Source: Tomocerus qinae (taxonomy: Eukaryota > Arthropoda > Collembola > Entomobryomorpha > Tomoceridae). Taken from it: a stretch of 64,000 nucleotides of DNA. The stretch covers positions 26,958,201 to 27,022,200 of the forward strand of contig CM034548.1 of the NCBI GenBank assembly GCA_020055645.1. The letters run 5' to 3'. The position numbers were made by a program, and so were the translations under genes. Below the pieces are notes generated by a model. That model was not told the DNA's origin. It saw only the letters and a list, made by a program, of their open reading frames with translations, and ran no database searches. Of the stretch, positions 1 through 12,600 are shown in pieces (positions within the stretch are counted from its first letter, which is position 1; the number at the start of each line of letters is the position of its first letter).

Positions 1-1788
1 GATGCTAGTGTGCAGAGGCAGATGCATGAAGGGCAAGTGAATGCAAAGCCAGACTTGGCAAACCATACATAAACCCAAGTTGAACATTGTACGGTCTACA
101 GACAATGTCTCCTCAGTACTTTCTCTTTTTCGCTTTCTCTAACGCGATACTCTACTGACTAAGTGGAACTGTTCATGTTTGTACCCGGGTTGCTCATTTT
201 CACATATTATGTCCGTATCCTTTCTTGATTTCAGGGCGTAAAGCGGTTAGCTGAGACCTATTACTTTGAAAATGCATGCAGTGCCTTAAGTACACAAAGC
301 AGTAATCGGAGCTTTGTCTCCCCATGCAGTAAAATGCATATGAAGCTGTACATTTCAATGAATTGCAGTTTATGGACACAAGAGGTTTAATAGCTTTGTT
401 TCTATGACCTATTCTCAACTCCCTACATACTTAGGTAGCAAAACTATTTAAATAGTAGATGCATAGTCTGCCGACGGAAGTGTAATCGATACAACTGTAA
501 GCAGTTGATATTTATTTGGGTTGAAGACCTTTTTTGCTTTGGTTGTGTGGTAGGTCTGAATTGTGTAATATGAAGTGCCATAATAAGAATGTTTAAGTGT
601 CTTGGTGTAAAAAGTGTTCATAGTTCACTACTTAATTGTAAGGTTTAGACAGGAAGAAGGATAATAAATGCACAATAGGTGCTTCACATTGGTGTGTACT
701 TTACTGATTATACTATGTGTATTTACTTGGGGCTGAAATAAAATAAAGGAACTCTTAAGTGTGTATAGCATGGCTGAATTGCATAATATATTATAGAGAT
801 GGGAGTTATATGGAGATAATAGTATTTAAAAAGGGCAAAGAACTGTGGATATGTGCAGGCATCCTAGTCACCCTGATGGCTAGAAAACAAGCGGAGCGTA
901 GAAAAGGAATGAAAGCGATGGGATTGCCATTAGGAGAATACAGACTGCATATAGGTAGACTCTTCCCAGTGCAACGAAAACTAAAGAGTGGAGAAATTCA
1001 GCGAATGTTACAGACTCCGTTCACTGCGACACGATTTGGCACTTGACACTTTTGCTTTTCTTTAATGACACACTCTCATTCCCATCCATTCCATCCATCC
1101 GGAGCCAAAGCTCCCATACTCGCAACTTCATCACAACCTTACCTATAATGCCCTCTCCATGCACACACACAGTAGTACCTTCAGGGATGCAGTCATACCT
1201 AGGTCCTTCTCTACTTTCACCTACAGCGACGACCACATCGCACTTTCCCATTCTCTCATTACACTTGAAGTAGTTGCTTTGGCCTGGGATTGGGATCTAT
1301 ACCTCTCTTTCTTCAGTTTCGTTCACATCAGCTCATCGCTCCTTAACCGAGCTCCAACCAACCAAGCAAACCCAACCAAACCGCCGGGAAGCAATGGACG
1401 ACCTTTTCCACGAACAATATATGTACGGACTCTGACAAACCGATGCAGGTAGACAAACTACGTCCCTATACTATTATACACACACTAACTTATCTAGTAG
1501 GCATTTGATATAGAGATCAGATTAAGAACCTACGTATCTATACACTGTAACTATATTCTTATATATAATATAGTGACTTCTACTAGTACTATGTACAGGG
1601 CTCCGGAAATGGTTCGGTGGTTGATTGCTTGCCGAGCTACATTAGTAACTCTGTCATGGCGCTAAGGATATTATTATGTAGTTTGTGTATGTATTTATAG
1701 GTTCTTAGATTGCATTATAGTCGTACCTATATAGATTCATCTTGGTTTCGTTAGTGTAGCATTGTGGACTGATTGCTTTCAGTGTCTG

Positions 1789-1801
1789 GTAGTAGTAGTA
1801 G
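1789..1801 (+). repeat. (GTA)4 microsatellite
   Basis: Four perfect units. GTA/TAC-rich words recur throughout the window. Confidence 0.7.
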
Positions 1802-4440
1802 AGGTAGAGAGACTCGTTCTCTTTAACACTATGTCACATCTCTCAACAACTAGGACCACTAAATGCTTCTTCTAGCTCGCTCTCTGTCCGTCTTGTCAAG
1901 TTACGCCTGTGTGAAGATAAGTAGTTGCCGGAGTGGAGTAGATCTACTTACCTTGCTAAAACACTACACTTTCTTCCAGTATAATCTATGAGATTTCTCT
2001 TTGTCACTTCAAGTCACAGATATAGTCTGCATGAACTATAGAAGGGCCACTGCCGTCTTACTTAACTGTGAGAGCTGAAAATTATCGTATCTCGAAGAGA
2101 AAGCTGGGAATGTATGCATTGCATGTGTTCGAAACGGCCATTACAATTACAATCACCATCACATTACACCACACCATCTGCTATTGCCAAGCCAAGCAAA
2201 GAAATGCAAAGCCTAGAGCCTACTTACCACGATTAGTAGGCCACGACAGGTTAGGCAGCCTCAGAGTTTCTCCTGATATTAAAGTACTTACGCCACTACT
2301 ATCAATACTAACATAGGTATTTCATCCATTATCTGTATTATAGGTTAACTGGAGAAGACAGTTAAGACAGTTTACCAAGTTTAGCTCAACTGTTCAACTT
2401 CTCCTCTCTACTAGTCCTACGTAGGTATGAAGTATTTAGAAATTTAGATAAGTTATAGTATATAGTGAGTTTGATATAAGTATGTTTGTGCCCCCAAATA
2501 CATTTATGTGTGTCTGGGTAAGTAGTTGAACTTTAACTGTCGAGAAGCAGGCTGCATGTATTTGAAAGATAAGTAGCTTTAGCAGTAGATTCTGCTAGGC
2601 CGTTCCTCCTGACAGATCCTTTCAGCGATTACGTCTTCGATTTTCTATTTAGGTAGTCTCTCGTCATCCGCTTAGATTATGAGTATTTGTACAAATAGGC
2701 GAATGCTCAATTTAAGCTCCTTATTCTTTTAAATCGCTCTCCAATTCTCTGTGAAGGAGAGTGAATGGCAGGGAATTAAGGCCGAGTGAAAATATCACAC
2801 CTGCACACCGAATTACGTGGCGGAAAACTAAAGAATACTACCCCTCACCTTCCTGCTCATTTTGAATCGAATGCATGGATGGAAATACAGAAACACTCTG
2901 CGGTTAACTACTCAGTAAGTAACTATACCTCCAAATGACACCAACATCTTCTGCGTCAGACGGCATTAACTTCGCATCCGTCTCTCATGCCTAATTTAAA
3001 AGACCTTAACAGTTAATTTCATCTATTTTCTTCCATTTCAATCTTTACACGTCTTAAGAAAGTCGGCTCAGCCCAAGACAATCTCCACCTAAATAAACCA
3101 CAACCTACTTAATTCAATCTTAAGTAAAAACAAGTTGACATGACTTCCTTACAGGCAGCTGGGGTTCATGCTGCTTCTATCTGATTTAAAAATCAATGCA
3201 ATGAATGTGTACCACAAATCTGGTTTTTGTATATAAATACAAGATTGACGTTGCAAAAAATTCATCGGCAACCTAAGCAAATTTAGACCTTCAACGCCAA
3301 ACTGTACTTAATAATTTTAAACCACTGAATTCAATTAACAACTTGTTTCTCTGGAAAGGAAACGTATTTAAAAGAAACAACCATTTCTTATTTAAAAGAG
3401 TTCATAGAACTTGATGTATAAATGTACGCTCTAAATTAGTGGCCATATACTTATACTTAATGGAAGCGAAATGAGGAGTTGCATGGTATTTTCGCCCGAA
3501 ATATTTGTATTGTATTCTGTAATTTAAATCCCAAAAGGTTGCTTACTTCGTCAGTTCAGTGATTCTGAAAGGATTCTCAATTATTGATATTGACAATCAT
3601 TTTAGTTGCTATTTAGTAGCCTTGTATAACATTGAGATTGAGATAGGTTGGTGCATATTAATCAATCTTTGCAAAGCCACGCTGTATAAATTTGTAATGC
3701 GAAAGGTCTTTTGTGTGCAAATGACCGATTATATTGAAATGGATCCTAACATATTAGTGTAGAAGTTTCGGGATAAATGTTGTGGGCTTATTTGTTCGTT
3801 GCCTTCCTTTAGACAAAACCACAAAGCTACTCAGAAGTATTTGCTAAAATGGAAAGCACAATGAAGTCCTATAATATATTTTGCTATATATATTTTGCTA
3901 CAACGATGCAAAAAGGAAATCAGGTTTCAACGAGATGTCTGTGCCTATTTCATTCATATTTCTTTTGTTACATTTGTCCCATTATTTACTATACCATCTC
4001 GTTTTCATATTAGTATTTACACTAAATAGGAATCTGAAATATCTGCATTCAACAAATGAATGTTTGTTATGCAAGTTAATGGAGCCAGTGTATATTTAGA
4101 TAACGCCAGTCTTGCCCTTTCAACAAAAATCTATGAAGCCACTCACTGACTATGCACTCTATTGATTGGCAAAATTCAAGCAGACATTCTTCATTCTATT
4201 GCCAATACCAATAATGATTTACATACAATATCATAGATTGTATGTCAGTAGGTAAGGACATTATATAGATAAGGAAAAGTACATAAAGTTTTAGCTCAGC
4301 GTCAGGATGGCTATAAGATAACATGAAATATTCATAATAATATGCTGATAAGCCCGTCAAGTTGGTGAATACGTATCTTGTATGTAAGCGGAGAGAGACA
4401 TTGTATAGTAGAGAGACATACAATTAAATAAAATATAGTC

Positions 4441-4632
4441 CTAAAAATAGATTGGTGCAAATACAAAAGTTGGGAGTGGAGTACGTTGTGTCGTTGGATG
4501 AGTGTAAATAGAGGAATGATGGAAGGGATGGTGTGCAAGGAGTGGCAGCAAGCAAATAGGGAAATGATATGAGGATGCATCAGAGAAAGAGAAGGGAGTT
4601 GAGGAGAAAGGCGAGAAGCAAAAGGAAATGAC
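4441..4632 (+). other. purine-rich strand, source of spurious minus-strand frames
   Basis: The plus strand is strongly enriched in G and A, so the minus strand reads as serine-, proline-, phenylalanine- and histidine-rich frames that overlap each other (4332-4634 and 4441-4680). I see no evidence of a gene. Confidence 0.5.
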
Positions 4633-4781
4633 ATATTTCATGATCCAAGAGTGACATTTCGTGTTCGCAATGTTAATCAAGAGTCTTTTACCGGCGGTTG
4701 ATTGACAGTCTTAAGAGGGCATAACAATGTTCACTGTCCGCAGCCGAGCGAAGTCATCATCACCATCCTCACTTCAGTCGC

Positions 4782-4832
4782 AATTGTGAATGTGACTGCA
4801 GCGACGGACGCTACGTGTGAATTGTGAATGTG
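4782..4832 (+). repeat. 13-bp perfect direct repeat, 38 bp apart
   Basis: AATTGTGAATGTG occurs at 4782-4794 and 4820-4832. The DNA between is GC-richer (GCGACGGACGC). It could be a small local duplication or a pair of protein-binding sites; no gene is near. Confidence 0.6.
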
Positions 4833-5276
4833 TGAGCAAAGTAGTCAGTCACTCGCAGAATGGAATGAGTTTTCTCTCCCATTATCTCACAACGACATAG
4901 AGCACACGCCTCCCCATAAAAGATGTCATAGGTGTGAGATATTTATCACCAACAATCCTAAATGCTATAACGCCCCTTTATTCTCTCAATATGTGTAAAC
5001 ATCCCATAACTCTATAAGCAAAATGGTTAAGTATAGTCAATCAAAGTGATGTTTGTCATTTGCCATCAAATGACGTTTCGTATTCCAAAAATTGTTGGAG
5101 ACTCTCAGAGGATTTTGGAATAACAGAATTTGTCCCGAAGTTAAGAGACACCATGGAAACAAAAGTATCTACTACCAAAAACACGATACATATTTATTAT
5201 GTTGATTCACAACCGAGTTCTCCATAACTGACGGTATAAAATAATTACGAATTGATATCAAACTCCAAAACGACGT

Positions 5277-5295
5277 AATGAATTCAGAATTCATT
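5277..5295. repeat. 19-bp palindrome (AATGAATTC-A-GAATTCATT)
   Basis: Perfect 9-bp arms around one A. Isolated, with no neighbouring element recognised. Confidence 0.7.
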
Positions 5296-6009
5296 CAAAA
5301 GCAATTTCTCAACGAGGAATATTGAAAGTTTTACAAAATTGATTAGCAAGTATTACAATAGAGGACCTTAAGTATTTATATTACTGAGCATTTAGTCAGT
5401 TCGAGTTCAGTTTGGGCTTAAAGCAATTTTACATCGTAGAAATTTAGTGCAAACCTGTATTGCGTAATATTCATTTGAGGAAATAAAATTACGGAGAAAG
5501 TAATTTATATTTGTGAACTTTTGATGCGGGGTCTCGGAACAATAGAAATGTTTTAAATAGGAGTCAAGTCATTATTAATAGAAAAGAGTGAGTATAGGAG
5601 GAAAGAAAGAGTGAGAGGAGCTAAGCGTCACTTAGGGACAAGAGTTTCTCAACTTGACTGTTGTAAAATGTATTGTAGTGTAATGTAAATGCAAATAAGT
5701 TGTCATTTGAATGAATCAAATGAAATTAGAAGAGGAGTCGGAATAAGTGAGAGGAAGAAATGATCATGGCTGGTTAGTGGTATATTCAGTTGATATTCTG
5801 TCCTGTGGGTAACCTTTATAACGCATTACAATACTTACCATTGTGCACAGGACATTTCATTTACTTACTACAGACACTTATATCCCAATCCCCCATAATA
5901 TAATATCACTTCTATCACCATTGTGTGTATGGGATGCCTATACAACAAACACGCACTCTTCTCCTCCTCTGCACTTCAGTCGAGTGATAACAATTATTTC
6001 TCTCAATAG

Positions 6010-6051
6010 CTCCAGTTGAACACTCTACGTAGAATTGGGAATCCACTGGAG
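6010..6051. repeat. 42-bp inverted repeat with 7-bp arms (CTCCAGT/ACTGGAG)
   Basis: Perfect short arms with a 28-nt interior that pairs poorly. Close to chance expectation. Confidence 0.4.
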
Positions 6052-8638
6052 TATCAAGGGCTGTACACATGAATGCGTGCACTTACCAACTCTAAAGACC
6101 TTTCTCTAAGATATACAGATAGGCATTGGTTACACAATTACTATATTCTCATGACAATCTTCTTAAAACTCAAATAAATATATCCAGACTACTATATCTA
6201 TGTCCTTCAAAAGTATTTAAATTTATATACCTAAATATTCAAATACAAATCAGAAACGAATCACAGAGGAGGGTAAAATAACTTGGGCGGTCAATTTTGT
6301 ACTGTATCTATTATAATATATATATAGTGTATAGGTAGTACAATCTATAGTGGTCGTAGCATTTGGTGGGGAAGAGTTGAGTCATGAGACGAGTAGAAGT
6401 AAGTATACGATTACTACTACCATTTCACTAAATTGGAATAATATTAGAGTTTTCGGGAGTGAGGGCTCATCTAATCTGAATGACATAGTAAGCAATAAAG
6501 TGATCTAAGAATGAGTGACGATAAATACATCTCTAATGTGTTGGTTAGTTGGGACTGGAAAGGGGATGCTGCTATGTATGAAATATATATCGTAACTGTA
6601 GCTCAAATGTGCATTTATTAGGTACTAACAATAAATAGTGGAATAATGTAGTTAGTAAGATAGAAGTTGTATATTAGAGACAAGGTATATTGTATGTATC
6701 TGATAATATAAATAGTAGAACATTACAAATGAGAAGATATGCTCTTGAGACTGTTGTTCGATTTACACTTGAGAATGGCTCATTTGCACGGAATGAATGA
6801 TTTAATACGGTTTACTTTCTCTGAAGTTATTTGAGTGGGGCAAGGAAATTGGCACCTATCGTCAACTCAACTCCATCCCATTTCACATGGCTATGTGCTA
6901 TGGATGAGTGCGGGTGTGAGAGCGAGTGTCACGTTCACAGGTAATGCAATCTAATCTAATGCACTGCACTCACGCCCGTATTTATCTGTATGTCCAATTC
7001 TATCTGCCCTGCACATACTTACATTACGTACTCAACAGTCGTCAATGGGTTACTTCTTCCTTCCATTGGGCTTCGTGGGGGAATCTGAAAGCCTAGAAGC
7101 AAGTCATTCATAGTCATCCGTTACACTTCAATGCCAATCGCATTGCTGAATTACCATCACCCTTCCACTACTCTCTCAATAAAGCACTTCTACATAATAT
7201 CTATACTTATATGACCTGCTATATTATATAACATGGTCGATATAAAGTAGCTTACCATTTACCATCCTCTATGTACACAAACAGGAAAAATAAAGTACTG
7301 AGTAAACAGGTTTAGCTTTAGGTACTCTAAATACTCTTCTCCCCATAGCAAAAACTATTTTAACATACTTTGAGAGTCAATTTTGAAATTATTATAGATT
7401 GTGGTAAATTAGGACACATTATTATACTGCGTCAAAACTCTTAAAGGAATGGGTCATTTATTAGTTGACTAATGCATATTTATGAGATGGAAATAGGTGT
7501 GGGATGTAGGGTTATTAAATATGGAAATTAAAAAGGTTTACTAACAATTTTATGAGTAGGTGTCTGTGTATTTAATGTATTCCAGTAACTCCGTTTGAAT
7601 AGGAATATTATATAAGTTTGGCTAGTAGAAGCGATGCAGTTACGAGTTATTAGTACAAATCCTTGCTTTGTAATCTTACTATGCTTACTACACGTAGCAG
7701 CATAAATTAAGAGAGACTGAGCTTTTGTGGCTGCAGAACCAAATTTTCCGGTTGTCCTACTAATGATAAAGGTTTTTAGGTATCTAACAGCGGGAAACTA
7801 GTTTTCAAGTTATAATTAATAACCCTTGTGACAATAAATAGGAATGTGTGATTAGGAAGAGTGATGTGAGTCAGAAAAGTTTGATATGGGGAGGATGTGC
7901 ATCTATCTGCTTATCTGTACACTTAGCTTATGAGTAAAGAATTGAAAGAGTAGTGGTGGTCACAGTTATCTTAGCTAACCCTAACCGTAATAGAGTAGTA
8001 AGAAAAGGCTGCCCTTTCCCTTGTCATGCAATGGGATGTCAGAGAAAGGAAGGCAGTTGCCGTATTTTAAAGTGCATAGTTGGCCATTCGGTGAATTGAA
8101 CCGAACTGGCTGGAGTTAAGTGTGACACGAAAGGCTGTGACACTAAAAAGAGCATCTTGCACTGTATCTTACGTTTCCCGTCTACAGATTCACTTTCCTT
8201 TGACTTTCACGGCATGCACGCCACTTGAAGACGACACTACTGCGATTGGACTTGGACTAAAACGTAAAAAAGTGCTCTATGCAGAATATTATGTAGCTAT
8301 TGACTGAAGGTAGGGTCTAGGTACTTCCGTGCAAGGAACTCCATGCCTGTCTCAGCTTCCTTCCATACGTTCTGTTATGTGCATCGTTATCGTTCCAGGC
8401 ACAATTTCATTCTACTCAGAATCCAGTCACTTCTGTAGTTGTACCTTCTTATAGTAAAATTACCTACCTACCTCCTAGTCGGGTGTATGCACATCTTTCT
8501 TACGCAATATCATGATAAGTAAAACAGGAGAGGTTTTTGTGTGCGGCTTTAGTGCACCTACTATCCTCTCCGCCGGTTGACTAGAGACAAAGATAAGCAT
8601 CGCTCTAGGTCTTTATGAAGGTTGGTATAAGAGAAAGG

Positions 8639-8659
8639 CCTACGTGGGAACTACGTAGG
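8639..8659. repeat. hairpin CCTACGT/ACGTAGG, 7-nt loop
   Basis: Perfect 7-bp arms. Isolated. Confidence 0.5.
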
Positions 8660-8867
8660 TATGCATATTGTGTAATAAAAGTAGCTCGTAGTATGACTGT
8701 GGGCTAAGTGGTTTGGTCTCCTTGTTTCGTTTGATTCCGTAAGTTGTGCCTTTGGTTGTAAGTTCTTTTCTGTGTACTATTGCTCTTTGCACTTGTGGAG
8801 AGATAAGGAGACGTTGACAGGGGCGAGTGACTATTACGCCAATAACAGTAATGCAATCTAAATGCAT

Positions 8868-9341
8868 CTAATACCTAAATCTATATATATTATATGTATT
8901 ATGTAGTACATGTTGCACTTGAATGGAAAGGAAGCATTTTGTTCTCTGTAATTGTACAGGGTGACCGTGTGCTTGTCTTATTTCACAGATGAGAATTCTA
9001 CAAATATCTATAGAAATAATCTTTGTCAGTTTGTGCATACTAGTAGTCAGTATATACAGAGAAGCATTATATATTTTAGATGCATTTAGATAAATACGGT
9101 ACCAGTAGAAGAAAAAAGGATTTTTGTACGGTGGTGAGTAGCAGTGGCCTAAACCCAAGTTCTCACTTGTAGTGTGTTCGCTATTGAATTTCGTTTTGGT
9201 GTATTTATGCATGTATCTGTAGGGAAATATAGCTTTCTCTCCCTCACTTAGGATGGTTGGAGGAGAGAGAACGGACTTTGTTTCCATCTCGATGGCTGTT
9301 ATGTATGTATGTGTAAGTACATTTCCATTTCTGCTTTGCAT
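8868..9341 (-). other. unrecognised 157-codon open frame, probably spurious
   Basis: It begins at an ATG and equals the longest frame in the window. The predicted product is rich in Y, I, T, H and K, with no domain, signal peptide or repeat that I recognise. It partly overlaps another long minus-strand frame (9299-9697) in a purine/pyrimidine-skewed stretch. Such skew removes stop codons on one strand and is the simplest explanation. No splice pattern or promoter supports a gene. Confidence 0.07.
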
Positions 9342-9496
9342 AGCATTCTGTGTGGAAATGAAAATAGTTGAAATGCAATGCTGGGGAATGTAGAAGGGAC
9401 AGTAACACTTAGAGTGCTATGTATATTCTCATTCAAAGCGATGCTAACATCTATGCAATGCCATGGTGGTGGATAGCAAATGCTAATCCATTTCCA

Positions 9497-9608
9497 GGAG
9501 AATGGGAAATCAGGAAAGAATGTTCGGGAGAAAAAAGAAAAGAAGTGGGGAATTACAGAGAGATGCGAAGGAAACGAAGGATGAAGAGAGGAAGACGGAG
9601 AAGAGTGG
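9497..9608 (+). other. purine-rich tract of about 110 bp
   Basis: Mostly G and A on the plus strand, with few pyrimidines. Three overlapping short frames on both strands come from this bias. Such tracts can form triplex DNA if mirror-symmetric, which this one does not obviously achieve. Confidence 0.5.
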
Positions 9609-9699
9609 TTTGGTATCTTTTGGAGTCGAGTCTTATTATATAAAGACAGTGTCATGGAAGTGGAAGTGGCATGCGGAGTGGAAGGAGGAAGGCCCAAGT

Positions 9700-12600
9700 T
9701 GACTCAACAAGACGGAGCTGAACTCAAGTTAGATGACTGGGACATGTACGGACAGAAATTACATTTGGAAAAATTCAAAGCTCATTTTCGGGGAACAAGG
9801 ATAGAGTCCCGTGTGTGCAATGTGTCACAGGGACGGACTTGATGACATAGTGTCGCTGATGCTCCGAGCCTCATCCTTCGGGCCTCTCTCCGCACATTCC
9901 CACATACGGAATCCAAGTCACTACTGTCCTCACTACTCCCTCTACTTTATTATCTTACTCTATAGGTACTCTGTATTTATTTTCCAGCAGCTGTATTTAT
10001 TAATGTAGTCCGTCGGACGGAGTGAGGACGCAAAACGAACAACTACTTGGAGACTTCCTACTTGCTCCAAATACAAATGCAACTTTCTTCTACATACGAC
10101 ACCAGACTGTGGGGAATGAGCAATTTCTGTGAAATGTTACGTGTGCACAAACTTACATAACAATACAGCCCTAAATATTTATATCTCGTACCTATACTAT
10201 ACTTATATACATATTTATTATATAAATACAAACTACATATTATATGACATTATTGGAACATTTGAGCCCTGCTGTTGGAATACATCATACGGAAAGTAGT
10301 TCATTGGTGAACTGGTGGGGTATTTTGCATTTTTTGCAATATTACAATTTCACTACAGATGTGTGTGTATAGGGACATGCAAATGCTTAGGTATAGAGAC
10401 TAATGCAATATAAATAATAACTAAGTTATTAGAGTGTATGTGGGCTAACATTAAGAAAAGAGAGTCAAGTAAAGCTGACTGATCGTAAGCCGAAGAAAGT
10501 CAGATCAGTCTTTTGCAGAGTCGTAGTATGTAATGCCCTGTCTGGGCATAGGGAGATTTTCGTGTAGATATGGAGAAGCAGTTGTCGAAATAGAAGACAG
10601 GAAGAAGAAAGAAAACGAAGGAAGGAGGCATAAACCGTGGAATAAGACCGAAAACTCCGGACAGGGATAATCCCTATGGACTCATTCATTTTCGACAGAT
10701 ATGAAAAGATTATTCCCTTACATCTCCTACTTCCCAATTCGTCGTCTTTCGAGAACATGAACTCTATAACTCTCTAAATGACTTCACTTTGCAGGGGGTA
10801 CATCCTCCGTCTTCGCCTTTTTCCCAATACCTACTTAACTAACGGCAGAACATTCACTCTCCTATCTCTCCTCCACTGCGAATCACTGTCATATATACTC
10901 ACTCACCTACTATATCACGCATATCTCATATTCCACAGCTACTATATGTAAAAATGTAAATGTTGCAGTATAATGGATAAATGGAAACGTCACTACTTCA
11001 CTCACAACCAGAATAACCCTCACACTCACTCTCTTTCATTCTTCCCCGTTCTCTTTCCCAACTGCAACAAATTCTTAGGTGAAAGGAATGAATTCCACCA
11101 CCAAATCTAAACTAAGCCAACCACCGTCCTAACTATAACACTCCTTTCATTTACACACGCACATACAAATAGCTTGTGTGACATGAACCAACATTCATTC
11201 GCTTTCATCCACATATTTGAGTATACGCAGATATAGTCTACATTTATATTGTGTAAACTGCAGCTCACTGCATTGCATTACGAAGATGCATCAACGAACA
11301 AAGCTTTGCAAAGCGCAACCTAATGTACGTAATACTGTCAAAGGTAATGTGATGCAATGCATGCCACTTTCTTTCCCTTTCCCATCTCTCAGTCATGCCA
11401 TAAAGTGTATGAGCAACAATCTCACAGATAATGGCAATGCTCCGTGATAATATGATGTTTTAGTTAAGCTGTATACCTGCAACCCACACCTAGTCGCCTA
11501 ACAATAAGTAACGCCATGCTGAGGAGAAACTAAATATGGTATGAATTCCGCTTTCAAATTGCCTATATATCCGTTTGCTGAAGGGATGTACTCCTTTATA
11601 GGCTACACGTAGTCTTCATATTTTCTGTCGTCTCTCCTACATTCTATTACAGAACAGACATTTCCAGTTTCTTCCTCACCCTATTCTTCCTCTAAAATAC
11701 CATCCCGTACATTTTTCCCCGTCTGTCATACTTTCCATGATTTTTCAAAGAAATTCATTCAAATGTACACCGCAGATTCTCTCTGTTCTCTATACAGCAT
11801 TTTCAATTCATGTATGTCATACTTTTTATTAGCAAGTCATACATATTTATTATGTTACGCTATGATGGAAATGTCGTTAGTATGTCATATTATGGTAATT
11901 AAGTATTTACAAGCCCCAGACGTTGTAAAATGGAGTGCATCACCAATAGTAGAGCAAGGAGACTCGAATGTCCCAAATATGAGTTACCTATAGTACTTTG
12001 AATGATAATAAATTCATGTACACATATATTGAAACAGTCGGATATTTAAGGTGAACCATTTATCGTGTTTTACGTCAGGCTACAATAGTAAAACTTTATA
12101 GGGCTTCTTTTGATTACACATGTCTGTCCCAAATAAATAATGTGTTCAATTAAAGTAATGGAAAAGGAAATAGTAGAGTATCGGCTCTGAGACATTTCCC
12201 AATTTTTATTAGTCAATACCGACTTTTATGTGTCTTTTAATTTATATTATCTCGGTTACCTATAGCGTCTGTTAAATAATTTGGAGCTTTTCTTAAATAC
12301 TTGTGTAACAAATATTTACCTTATTTTAAAAATGTTACGTAGCCTATTTAATGTATTTCCTATTAATGTTGGACGCTCGTAAAAAATGTTTTTGCAAATC
12401 TCATTGCTTTTGGAATAAAGTTATGGATATAGTGTGCGCAATGCAACATATTATGAAGTTAAATCCAGTGTGTTGACATTCAATTCCTTTGGAGCAGTGA
12501 AGTAATTTGGTACATACCACTAGACGAAATGGCGAGCGAAGCATTAAAAGTGATCCATTTGTAAATGTAACGGTCAAGGGGCAATACGCTTCCATAATAG

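Larger units (their letters stand above)
1..8860. other. no gene recognised
   Basis: AT-rich DNA with short frames of at most about 100 codons, none with a recognisable domain. CCAT-rich words occur at 1082-1100 and CA-rich low complexity at 2138-2178. The separately listed repeats are the only structures I can support. Confidence 0.6.

Noticed and set aside
4332..4680. Overlapping serine/proline/phenylalanine-rich minus-strand frames
   Set aside because: They arise from a purine-rich plus strand that removes stop codons; two frames are open over the same DNA and neither has a domain.
9299..9697. 132-codon minus-strand frame and overlapping plus-strand frames
   Set aside because: Same purine-skew artefact; the product is low-complexity and unrecognised.
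11330..11340. TAATACTGTCA, identical to the first 11 bases of miR-8/miR-200
   Set aside because: The following bases diverge and no complementary arm lies within 100 bases upstream, so there is no precursor hairpin.
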